Assembly (NCBI GenBank): GCA_016874945.1
Contig: VGSO01000210.1
Coordinates: 1-5,398 of the forward strand
Reading direction: 5' to 3'
DNA: 5,398 nt
Source of the DNA: Deltaproteobacteria bacterium
GTDB lineage: Bacteria; Desulfobacterota; Desulfobaccia; Desulfobaccales; 0-14-0-80-60-11
This document shows positions 1-4,418 of this stretch, piece by piece (position 1 is the stretch's first letter; each line of letters starts with the position of its first letter). The notes under the pieces were generated by a model, which searched no databases, was not told where the DNA came from, and saw only the letters and a list, made by a program, of their open reading frames with translations. Both the position numbers and the translations under genes were made by a program.

Positions 1-27
1 CGCAAGGCCAAGCAGTTTGCCAAGTGA
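1..27 (+). CDS. Possible C-terminal tail of a gene entering from the left (partial)
   Basis: From base 1 the plus strand reads eight sense codons (RKAKQFAK) and then TGA at 25-27. This would be the last part of a protein whose body lies outside the window. The basic, Ala/Lys-rich tail is a plausible protein end, but eight codons are too few to identify a family or prove coding. The stop codon lies inside the first unit of the heptamer array that follows, the same arrangement as at the 3' end of queH in this window, which slightly raises the chance that it is real. Confidence 0.35.
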   Translation, partial: RKAKQFAK

Positions 28-135
28 GCGGTTAGCAGTTGGCCGTTAGCAGTTGGAAGTGAGCAGTGAGCAGTGAGCAGTGAGCAGTGGGCAGTTGGCA
101 GTGAGCAGTTGGCCGTTGGCCGTTGGAGGTTAGGA
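24..135. repeat. Heptamer tandem array A (about 16 imperfect 7-bp units)
   Basis: Sixteen consecutive 7-bp units can be laid out in one register from base 24. They are variants of GTKRGCA: mainly GTGAGCA (four in a row at 59-86), with GTTAGCA, GTTGGCC and GTTGGCA. The period of 7 is exact over 112 bp with no indels. Most units contain TGA or TAG. Because 7 is not a multiple of 3, a run of stop-bearing units closes all three plus-strand frames within about 21 bp. The array begins at the codon before the stop of the upstream gene tail and ends just before the first MITE-like element. Confidence 0.9.
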
Positions 136-151
136 TAAAAATTTTCCCCAA

Positions 152-367
152 GAGCCTCTTGCAATAGTCATGGTCAAAAGCGGAATCAACGATATTGGGT
201 CGGTTCCCTCCCCCTTGAGGGGGGAGGGTTAGGGTGGGGGTGGTAAAAATAATTTGTATTATCCCATAGTTATAAACGGCTTCGCCCCCCTCCCCCTAGC
301 CCCCTCCCCACGTGGGGAGGGGGAATAGAAGCCGGGACCGGTTTTGCTAAACTTTTGCAAGAGCCTC
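152..367. mobile_element. MITE-like element 1 (GAGSCTCTTGCAA termini, GC-rich core)
   Basis: The ends are inverted repeats. The left end is GAGCCTCTTGCAATAGT at 152-168. The right end, on the opposite strand, reads GAGGCTCTTGCAAAAGT from 367 inward, 15 of 17 identical. The 216 bp between the outer edges contain no ORF and a large GC-rich palindrome. The 4-bp sequence CCAA directly flanks both sides (148-151 and 368-371), as a target-site duplication would. The same ends, with unrelated interiors, recur at 1249-1382 and, diverged, at 4419-4561. This fits a non-autonomous element moved by a transposase encoded elsewhere, but no transposase is present to confirm it. Confidence 0.7.
205..325. repeat. 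GC-rich palindromic core of element 1
   Basis: The left arm (205-241) has alternating C-runs and G-runs around a TTGA turn. The right arm (284-325) is largely its reverse complement, with an ACGT turn. Each arm can fold alone (C-run against G-run), and the two arms can also pair with each other across an AT-rich centre (242-283). The type resembles the dispersed C-run/G-run intergenic repeats common in several bacterial phyla. That comparison is from memory, not from a search. Confidence 0.75.
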
Positions 368-418
368 CCAATTATTGCTATTACTGAGGTCAATTAATGG
401 TTCCCATTCCTGCGGACT

Positions 419-434
419 CCAAAATTAATTTTGG
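419..434. other. Perfect 16-bp AT-rich palindrome
   Basis: CCAAAATTAATTTTGG is exactly its own reverse complement. It lies in a gene-free stretch (372-481) between element 1 and the second heptamer array. A dimeric regulator could bind such a site, but there is no adjacent promoter or gene start to support an operator role. With no loop and no T-run it is unlikely to be an intrinsic terminator. Confidence 0.4.
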
Positions 435-492
435 GGGCCTTCGGTTGATGATTGTGAGAACAATTTTATGGCCTGAGTAATAACAGCTAACA

Positions 493-626
493 GCAATGCT
501 GTTCACTTAAGCATCGGCGACGCTATTTGTCGAAGGGGCGGGGTTTCCCCGCCCGATAAATTAGCGTTTTCAAACACGGGCGAGGAGACCTATCACCTAC
601 AGGGGTGTTTAAGTGAACAGTATTGC
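493..626. mobile_element. MITE-like element 4 (GCAATRCTGTTCACTTAARC termini)
   Basis: The 20-bp terminal inverted repeats at 493-512 and 607-626 match at 18 of 20 positions, and the element is 134 bp long. The interior has no ORF but contains a strong hairpin, GGGCGGGG-TTT-CCCCGCCC. These termini are unrelated to the GAGSCTCTTGCAA family, so this is a separate element type. Both edges abut AGCTAAC (485-491 and 627-633). That could be a 7-bp target duplication or simply the period of the heptamer array into which it inserted. Confidence 0.7.
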
Positions 627-650
627 AGCTAACGGCTAACAGCTAACAGC
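627..650. repeat. Heptamer array B (AGCTAAC units), split by element 4
   Basis: Units AGCTAAC, GGCTAAC and AGCTAAC followed by AGC run in register to the right of element 4. The matching piece TAACAGCTAACAGC lies directly to its left (481-494). The two halves are best read as one 7-bp tandem array interrupted by the 134-bp insertion. Each unit contains TAA. Confidence 0.75.
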
Positions 651-686
651 CCGTCTGTCGCGCCATTTCCGGCCCTAAGACCCATC

Positions 687-1091
687 CTAGAGCGTAAGAA
701 AGACCACCAGCCGGTTTTTGCGGTCGCCGGTGCGGTAGTAGATCAGGCTTTCGGCTATCGGCTGGGACTTCTTGGAGTTGGAAGGGACGTTTTGTTTATG
801 GGCCTCCGGGGTGGTCAGGCCGTTGAGCACTTCCGGGGAATGAGCCGGGGCATCGTCTTCAAAGACCAGGCACAGCCGGGGTCCTTTTTCCTCCAAGGAA
901 ATGGAGATGGAGCCGGGCTGGGGGGGACGGTAGGCCTGGGTCACCAGATGCCGGAAAATAGTCCCTGCTACCCGCGGCAGCGCAGTGCGGCGGTTGGCGG
1001 AGAGGCCTCGCTGCTGGGCCCATTTCTGGATAAAATCTTCCAGCAGCTTCTGATTTTCCAGGCGGTTGCTCAAAGTGAGTCGCAGTGCCAT
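687..1091 (-). CDS. Degenerate RsbW/HATPase_c_2-like small protein
   Basis: This 134-residue soluble protein has no signal peptide. Its layout resembles the RsbW/SpoIIAB anti-sigma ATPase fold. Residues 5-35 match the usual N-terminal strand and helix. Residues 38-54 (LPRVAGTIFRHLVTQAY) align with the N-box helix, normally E..xNaxxHay. Residues 77-86 (FEDDAPAHSP) align with the D-x-G-x-P loop. Residues 114-134 (ESLIYYRTGDRKNRLVVFLTL) match the typical last strands. Key residues are missing: the N-box Asn, the Gly of DxG (Ala here), and any GGxGL lid, replaced by a polar stretch at 96-112. If the assignment is right, it probably does not bind ATP normally and may act only as a binding partner. 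The match is by eye. The ATG overlaps the last heptamer unit of the upstream array, and no clear Shine-Dalgarno is seen (only GAG touching the ATG). No sigma factor or anti-anti-sigma gene is in the window. Confidence 0.6.
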   Translation of the reverse strand: MALRLTLSNRLENQKLLEDFIQKWAQQRGLSANRRTALPRVAGTIFRHLVTQAYRPPQPGSISISLEEKGPRLCLVFEDDAPAHSPEVLNGLTTPEAHKQNVPSNSKKSQPIAESLIYYRTGDRKNRLVVFLTL

Positions 1092-1137
1092 CTCAGCAAT
1101 CAGTAATCAGTAATCAGTGATCAGTGACCGGTGGTTA
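1089..1137. repeat. Heptamer array C (GTAATCA/GTGATCA units) at a start codon
   Basis: Seven-base units in one register read GCAATCA, GTAATCA, GTAATCA, GTGATCA, GTGACCG and a weak GTGGTTA. The unit next to the gene, CATCTCA (1089-1095), contains the start codon of the minus-strand RsbW-like gene. The array occupies the place where its ribosome binding site should be. A short separate piece of similar sequence, GTGAACAGTTATCA, lies at 1151-1164. Confidence 0.8.
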
Positions 1138-1214
1138 GAAAAAACATTCAGTGAACAGTTATCAGAGCGCTGCCCCTGCCTTTTATCCAAAACCATAACC
1201 CTCCAGTTTTTCTC

Positions 1215-1244
1215 TTGACCAGCGCAATCACCTATATATCTAAT
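1215..1244 (+). promoter_or_regulatory. Candidate sigma-70 promoter pointing into element 2
   Basis: TTGACC (1215-1220) matches 5 of 6 of the -35 consensus and TCTAAT (1239-1244) matches 5 of 6 of the -10, with an 18-bp spacer. Transcription would start at about 1250, the first bases of MITE-like element 2, and run antisense into queH. There is no plus-strand gene downstream, so it either makes an untranslated RNA or is a chance match. Confidence 0.3.
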
Positions 1245-1248
1245 CGAA

Positions 1249-1382
1249 TGAGGCTCTTGCAAAATTCATTTTGAGGCTGCGATTTTCCCTTGTTGCTTAC
1301 AGAAATATCCGGTAGCACAGGCTTTCCAGCCTGTGCCGGCGCAGGCTGAAGCCTGCGGCTACATAATTTTGCAAGAGGCTCA
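1249..1382. mobile_element. MITE-like element 2 (same termini, different core)
   Basis: TGAGGCTCTTGCAAAATT (1249-1266) and its inverted copy AATTTTGCAAGAGGCTCA (1365-1382) match at 17 of 18 positions. The only mismatch is the fourth base of GAGS, the same position that differs between the two ends of element 1. The interior carries two back-to-back short palindromes (CACAGGCTTTCCAGCCTGTG, then GCAGGCTGAAGCCTGC), unrelated to the core of element 1. The 134-bp element has no ORF. No target duplication is visible: GAAT lies on the left and AACT on the right when the element is bounded as GAG...CTC. ATTTTGAGGCTG at 1268-1279 repeats the left-end sequence of element 3, hinting at a nested or compound left end. 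Confidence 0.7.
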
Positions 1383-1389
1383 ACTAAAA

Positions 1390-1417
1390 ACTGATTACTG
1401 ATCACTGTCTACTGTCA
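1390..1417. repeat. Heptamer array D (ACTGATT/ACTGATC units) at the queH stop codon
   Basis: Four units in register read ACTGATT, ACTGATC, ACTGTCT and ACTGTCA, with a decayed fifth (ACTAAAA, 1384-1390 or shifted by one) reaching element 2. On the coding strand of queH the first unit is TGACAGT, and its TGA is the stop codon of the gene. Confidence 0.8.
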
Positions 1418-1960
1418 TTTCTTCGCCTCCGGCTGGGTTAAGAAGCGGTCCCGTTCGCTGAAAACGCAGCCGCAGTACTGCTGCTTGTAGAGCCCCAGCT
1501 TTTTGGCCTTGTTGGCCCCCTCGGCCCACCCCAACCGGAAATCCTCGTAGTAAAAGGGCACGCCCACCTCCCGCACCACCGTCTGGGCCAATTCCCGGAT
1601 AAGGTCGTGGTTCTGGAATTTACTGTAAAGCAAAGTGGAGGTGAAGGCCTCGAACCGGCCTTGTTTGGCCACCCGGGCGGCCATGTGCAGGCGGGTGTAA
1701 TAGCAGAACCGGCAACGCTCCGCCTCCCGGAAGATTATGCTTCGAAGGAAGCCTTCCAGGTCATAGGTGCGGTCCCAGATCATAGGGAGGCGGATCCGGG
1801 CGGCGTATTCTTTCAGGGTGGCCGCCCGCTTGTCAAATTCCCGGTAAGGCATGATGTTGGGGTTGTAAAAAAAACCCTGGACCCGGTGGCCTTTGGTCCG
1901 CACGGATTCCACCGGATACACCGCGCAGGGACCGCAGCAGATATGGAGCAGGATTTTCAT
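1415..1960 (-). CDS. queH: Epoxyqueuosine reductase QueH
   Basis: QueH (DUF208 family) carries out the last step of queuosine synthesis, reducing epoxyqueuosine in tRNA to queuosine. It is the cobalamin-independent, non-homologous replacement for QueG. The 181-residue cytosolic protein is of normal length for the family. It begins MKILLHICCGPC with Cys8, Cys9 and Cys12, followed by a GFFYNPNI segment (29-36). It then has the CRFCYYTRL motif (Cys83, Cys86), a TSTLLYSKFQNHDLI helix (108-121), and YCGCVFSE (Cys163, Cys165). These are the cysteines the family uses for its Fe-S cluster and second iron site. ATG at 1960 is chosen because family members begin just before KILLH; GGGGAG lies upstream, but only 2 nt away. 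TTG at 1996 or 1990 would add 10-12 residues behind a clear AGGAG. The methyltransferase gene ends 32 nt upstream, which suggests one transcript. The stop codon lies in heptamer array D. Confidence 0.95.
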   Translation of the reverse strand: MKILLHICCGPCAVYPVESVRTKGHRVQGFFYNPNIMPYREFDKRAATLKEYAARIRLPMIWDRTYDLEGFLRSIIFREAERCRFCYYTRLHMAARVAKQGRFEAFTSTLLYSKFQNHDLIRELAQTVVREVGVPFYYEDFRLGWAEGANKAKKLGLYKQQYCGCVFSERDRFLTQPEAKK

Positions 1961-1992
1961 GGCTCCCCGGAAAGTCGGTTTCGGCTGCAAGT

Positions 1993-2943
1993 TCAAGTCT
2001 CCTGAGCTTTCGGGAAGGCCGGCGGGTCAAATAGGGTAGGAGACCCGGCATCCCGGATAAAGGCCGTTATTCTCCTTTGTGATAGCGTGACATATTCCGG
2101 ATCAATTTCAAAGCCCACATAACGGCGCCGGGCTTTCAGGGCCGCGATGGCCGTCTGGCCGCTCCCCATGAACGGGTCCAGGACCACTTCTCCTTGAAAG
2201 GTGTATAGCTGTATGAGTCGGAAAGGCAACTCTAGGGGAAAAGGGGCGGGATGGCCCACCTGGCGAGCCGACTCCGCGGGGAAAGTCCACACGCTTTTGG
2301 TCAATTCCAGGAATTCCTCTTTGGAGATGGTGCTTTCCCGGCGCTGGGGGTTTTTTCGGGAAAAGGCGCCCTTGGAAAAAATCAGGATGTATTCGTGCAC
2401 GTCCCGCAGGGTGGGGTTGGCCGGAGAGAGCCAACTGCCCCAGGCGGTGGAGCCCGCGGCGCTGGCGGCCTTGTTCCAGATGATCTCCCCCCGCATCAAA
2501 AAGCCCAGCTCCAGCATATCCCGGATAATATAGGCATGGAGGGGAATATAGGGCTTGCGCCCCAGGTTGGCGACGTTGACGCAGGCCCGGCCGCCGGGGA
2601 CCAGGACCCGGTGCACCTCCCGCCAGACCCGCGTTAAGAATTCCAGGTAATCGTTAAGGGTTAAGTCTTCATCATACTCCTTGCCCACGTTGTAAGGGGG
2701 CGAGGTGACCATGAGGTGGACGCTGTGGTCCGGGAGTTCGGCCATGTTTTCAGCGGATTTGCAAAAGATGCGGTCTATGGTATCGGGGGGCAGGGGGTTT
2801 TCCCCATATTCGGCTTTTTCTTCGTGATTCAACCCTTCATATATTTTTCCGGCGTAAAAGGCCGAGGCATCATGGCCGGCCCGGCCGGGAGAGCCGAAGG
2901 AGCTGGTCCGGGTGCCGGTTTTTCTAGGTTTCTTGGGAGGCAT
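1993..2943 (-). CDS. Solitary beta-class DNA methyltransferase (N4-cytosine or N6-adenine)
   Basis: This 316-residue enzyme transfers a methyl group from S-adenosylmethionine to an exocyclic amino group in DNA (DNA methylase N-4/N-6 family, PF01555). Catalytic motif IV is TSPPYNVG at 80-87. VLVPGG (113-118) and NVANLGRKPYIPLH (123-136) follow. Motif X-like HPAPFP is at 231-236 and the SAM-binding motif I, DPFMGSG, at 256-262, then FEIDP (278-282). Motif IV before motif I is the beta-class order. SPPY rather than DPPY leans towards N4-cytosine but does not decide it. Residues 1-28 are basic and Ser/Gly-rich, probably disordered. No restriction enzyme or specificity subunit is nearby, so it looks like an orphan methyltransferase with an epigenetic or housekeeping role. 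No Shine-Dalgarno precedes the ATG. The TGA stop overlaps a possible TTG start for queH in a TTGA arrangement. Confidence 0.93.
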   Translation of the reverse strand: MPPKKPRKTGTRTSSFGSPGRAGHDASAFYAGKIYEGLNHEEKAEYGENPLPPDTIDRIFCKSAENMAELPDHSVHLMVTSPPYNVGKEYDEDLTLNDYLEFLTRVWREVHRVLVPGGRACVNVANLGRKPYIPLHAYIIRDMLELGFLMRGEIIWNKAASAAGSTAWGSWLSPANPTLRDVHEYILIFSKGAFSRKNPQRRESTISKEEFLELTKSVWTFPAESARQVGHPAPFPLELPFRLIQLYTFQGEVVLDPFMGSGQTAIAALKARRRYVGFEIDPEYVTLSQRRITAFIRDAGSPTLFDPPAFPKAQET

Positions 2944-2948
2944 ACCCG

Positions 2949-2954
2949 ATAATA
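2949..2954 (-). promoter_or_regulatory. Candidate -10 box for a leaderless methyltransferase transcript
   Basis: On the minus strand TATTAT (5 of 6 of TATAAT) ends five bases before the methyltransferase ATG, which places the expected transcription start at the ATG itself. No Shine-Dalgarno is present, consistent with leaderless translation. The best -35 at normal spacing (TTTAAT, 16 bp upstream) is weak, so the call is tentative. Confidence 0.3.
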
Positions 2955-3081
2955 CAGTTTTACGCTTTCGATTAAAAGCAAAAGTAGGTCTCTAAGACAT
3001 ATAGAACCGCCGCCCCCGGCTGTTCCTAGGGGGGCGCAGTTGGATGCCTGGCATGGCTGCTTTTCCGGACGGCAAGGATTT

Positions 3082-3192
3082 GGCGGGCGCGGAGGCCCGC
3101 CCCACCATGTAGGGGCGGCCCGGTGGGGCGCCCGAAGGAGGGCGTGCCACCGGCACGCCCCTACCAGCGCAAGCTGAAGCCTGCGCCTACAA
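3082..3192. repeat. REP-like block of GC-rich palindromes
   Basis: The 2944-3225 gap between the methyltransferase and the DUF4405-like gene holds this block. GGCGGGC/GCCCGCC (3082-3088, 3095-3101) is a perfect hairpin. GTAGGGGCG (3109-3117) and CGCCCCTAC (3156-3164) form a perfect 9-bp inverted repeat. Nested inside it, GGGCGTGCC-ACC-GGCACGCCC (3140-3160) is a perfect 9-bp stem with a 3-base loop. GCGCAAGCTGAAGCCTGCGC (3167-3186) and the following CTACA nearly repeat the core of element 2 (1339-1363). The rest of the gap (2955-3081, 3193-3225) shows nothing else beyond possible promoter sequence. Confidence 0.75.
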
Positions 3193-3225
3193 GGTTAAGG
3201 CAGGAGTTGGGGAACGAGCAAGAAT

Positions 3226-3726
3226 TTAAGAGGCGGCAGCCCGAACTTTGAACCTTGAACCTTGAACTTTGAACTTTTCAAAGCCGGCCGCGGTTATTTT
3301 TCCCGGCGACTCCAGCGCTCCATGCCGCCCACCACCCCGTCCCCGGCCCCGCTCTTGGACCTTCGGGGTTATCAGGAAGGGGAAATAGAGGAGCAGCACC
3401 GCCAGGATGAGGAACGCCAAGGCGATGCGGGTGCGCTTTCCAGGTTGGGGAATGAACCGCTCAAAGAGCCCCAGGATCTGCTTCCAGTGGAGGATAATGT
3501 GGAGGGTGAGGAGCCCCAGGAGGGTGAAAGCCAGGTAGAGGTGGATATCCCCCCAATCGTGGCGGTCCCAGCCCAGCCAGGTGATCTCCACCGGGGCGCC
3601 GTATTTGGCCCGGGCCACCCGCCCCGGGGGCAGGGTGTATTTCATGAGAAAGCCCAATCCCGCCATGGCCATGAGGCAAAGGAACATCAAGGCGTCGATG
3701 AGAAAGTTCAGCCGGGGTTTGTCCAT
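3226..3726 (-). CDS. DUF4405-like three-helix membrane protein with repeat-encoded tail
   Basis: This predicted inner-membrane protein has 166 residues and resembles the DUF4405 / cytochrome b-like families. Hydrophobic segments lie at 8-33, 61-82 and 101-119. Histidines cluster around the second one (His56, His62, His76, His80). His62 and His76 are 14 apart on one helix, a spacing seen in haem-b helices, but helices 1 and 3 have no His, so haem binding is unproven. ATG at 3726 is chosen because AAGGAG lies exactly 7 nt upstream; a longer frame to 3921 adds only unconserved sequence across the intergenic gap. After helix 3 comes a Gly/Arg-rich tail (124-138). Residues 150-162 (EKFKVQGSRFKVR) are encoded by heptamer array E, so the C-terminus has probably been rewritten. 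It follows the two secreted paralogues with a 143-bp gap, a likely functional partnership. The family assignment is by eye. Confidence 0.75.
   Translation of the reverse strand: MDKPRLNFLIDALMFLCLMAMAGLGFLMKYTLPPGRVARAKYGAPVEITWLGWDRHDWGDIHLYLAFTLLGLLTLHIILHWKQILGLFERFIPQPGKRTRIALAFLILAVLLLYFPFLITPKVQERGRGRGGGRHGALESPGKITAAGFEKFKVQGSRFKVRAAAS
3243..3277. repeat. Heptamer array E (GAACCTT/GAACTTT), inside a coding region
   Basis: Five 7-bp units in exact register read GAACTTT, GAACCTT, GAACCTT, GAACTTT and GAACTTT. On the coding (minus) strand the units are AAGGTTC/AAAGTTC, which contain no stop triplet in any phase. The frame therefore stays open and the array is translated as part of the membrane protein's C-terminus. 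Confidence 0.9.
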
Positions 3727-3733
3727 GAAGGTT

Positions 3734-3739
3734 CTCCTT
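3734..3739 (-). promoter_or_regulatory. Ribosome binding site deciding the DUF4405-like start
   Basis: AAGGAG on the minus strand lies 7 nt upstream of the ATG at 3726. It is the only good Shine-Dalgarno in the longer open frame, so it selects the 166-residue product. Confidence 0.8.
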
Positions 3740-3869
3740 GCAGACCGCGGCCTTTGATCAGTAGCCGGTGGCCAGAAGAAATGTCGTCGGGAGGCATTGA
3801 CCGGACCGGCCCTCCGATTCTTCCCGCTATTATTCACCCCCCTAAACCGTCGGAAAGGGGTAACGCCGG

Positions 3870-4331
3870 TTACTGCTGCTTCCCCTTGCCCTTTTGCCGG
3901 CCCTGGACCGCTCCGGACCACAGGGGGACGCCCCTTTCATCCCGGAGCTTAAAGGTCTGGTCGCCTTTTTTCACCTCGATGGGAATGAGGGTAGGTTTTC
4001 CGTCCACGGTCACCAGTGACCCCTTGAGCTGCACCTTGTCACCGGGAGCGAACCTGGCGCCTTGCTGCTCCAGGTAAAAATCCGGGCCTAAGTACACCAG
4101 GAGGGTCTCCTTGTCTGTCTTCAGATTGAAGGTCACCCGGCCCTGCATCCCCGGCCGGGGCGCGGGAATCTTGTCCACGCTGACCACTTCGCCGGACACT
4201 GTTGTTATGGTCTTGGGGTCGAACATCCGGCCGACCGGAGCGCCAGGGGCCCCGTCCTGGGCATACCCCAGATGAGCCAGGAACAGGACGGCCAGGACTC
4301 CCAGGCTGAAGATGGCAATGAGCTTTTTCAT
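3870..4331 (-). CDS. Secreted small beta-domain protein, paralogue 1
   Basis: This 153-residue exported protein has a signal peptide (MKK, hydrophobic 4-20, probable cleavage after LGYA at 24, before QDG). The mature part has alternating short beta segments: TITTVSGEVVSVDKIP (41-56), RVTFNLKTDKETLLVYLGPDF (65-85), PGDKVQLKGSLV (96-107) and a conserved end KLRDERGVPLWSG (128-140). This pattern suggests a small OB-fold-like barrel. The mature domain has no Cys and few His, arguing against Fe-S or c-type haem binding. The last 13 residues are Gly/Lys/Gln-rich. A strong GAGGAGG lies 6 nt upstream of the ATG. It shares the domain with the gene at 4649-5059 and precedes the membrane protein gene. 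I do not know a characterised function; similar small secreted proteins occur, as I recall, in Desulfobacterota. A periplasmic role in the same process as its neighbours is an inference. Confidence 0.85.
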   Translation of the reverse strand: MKKLIAIFSLGVLAVLFLAHLGYAQDGAPGAPVGRMFDPKTITTVSGEVVSVDKIPAPRPGMQGRVTFNLKTDKETLLVYLGPDFYLEQQGARFAPGDKVQLKGSLVTVDGKPTLIPIEVKKGDQTFKLRDERGVPLWSGAVQGRQKGKGKQQ

Positions 4332-4337
4332 GAAAAG

Positions 4338-4344
4338 CCTCCTC
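4338..4344 (-). promoter_or_regulatory. Strong Shine-Dalgarno of paralogue 1
   Basis: GAGGAGG on the minus strand, 6 nt from the ATG at 4331, is the strongest ribosome binding site in the window and fixes the start of the signal peptide. Confidence 0.8.
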
Positions 4345-4387
4345 TTTGGGGTTTTATTTTTATTAACGGCTTACATATCAGTTGAGA

Positions 4388-4407
4388 GAGCCTTTCCAAC
4401 TATTGCT
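4388..4407. repeat. Diverged copy of the right end and flank of element 1
   Basis: GAGCCTTTCCAACTATTGCT resembles GAGCCTCCCAATTATTGCT at 361-379, with one extra base and two substitutions. The second sequence spans the right terminus of element 1 and its right flank. The likeness runs past the presumed element edge, so either the true element is longer than drawn or both places inherited an older shared repeat. It lies 11 bp left of element 3. Confidence 0.5.
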
Positions 4408-4418
4408 GACTTATATTT

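Noticed and set aside
24..135. CRISPR array
   Set aside because: The repeat unit is 7 bp with no spacers, far from the CRISPR repeat-spacer layout, and no cas gene is present.
792..1106. Plus-strand open frame opposite the RsbW-like gene
   Set aside because: The Gly/Gln-rich product has no recognisable fold, while the minus-strand frame has a plausible RsbW-like layout. Certainty is moderate because the minus-strand call is itself only fair.
1148..1165. Half copy of element 4 termini (AGTGAACAGT)
   Set aside because: The ten shared bases also fit the neighbouring heptamer pattern (GTGAACA GTTATCA), and no partner end is present.
1607..2637. Several plus-strand open frames opposite queH and the methyltransferase
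   Set aside because: They are antisense to two strongly recognised families and have low-complexity products with no motifs.
3140..3160. Intrinsic terminator for the leftward cluster
   Set aside because: The stem is perfect, but no T-run follows on the minus strand, and the structure belongs to a REP-like block.
3727..3921. N-terminal extension of the DUF4405-like protein (65 more residues)
   Set aside because: The extension is basic and unconserved in character and has no clear ribosome binding site at 3921. AAGGAG sits 7 nt before the ATG at 3726.
3262..4077. Long plus-strand open frame (271 codons)
   Set aside because: It runs antisense to two minus-strand genes that have signal-peptide or membrane features and good ribosome binding sites. 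Its Pro/Gly/Glu-rich product has no domain pattern and is a GC-rich shadow.
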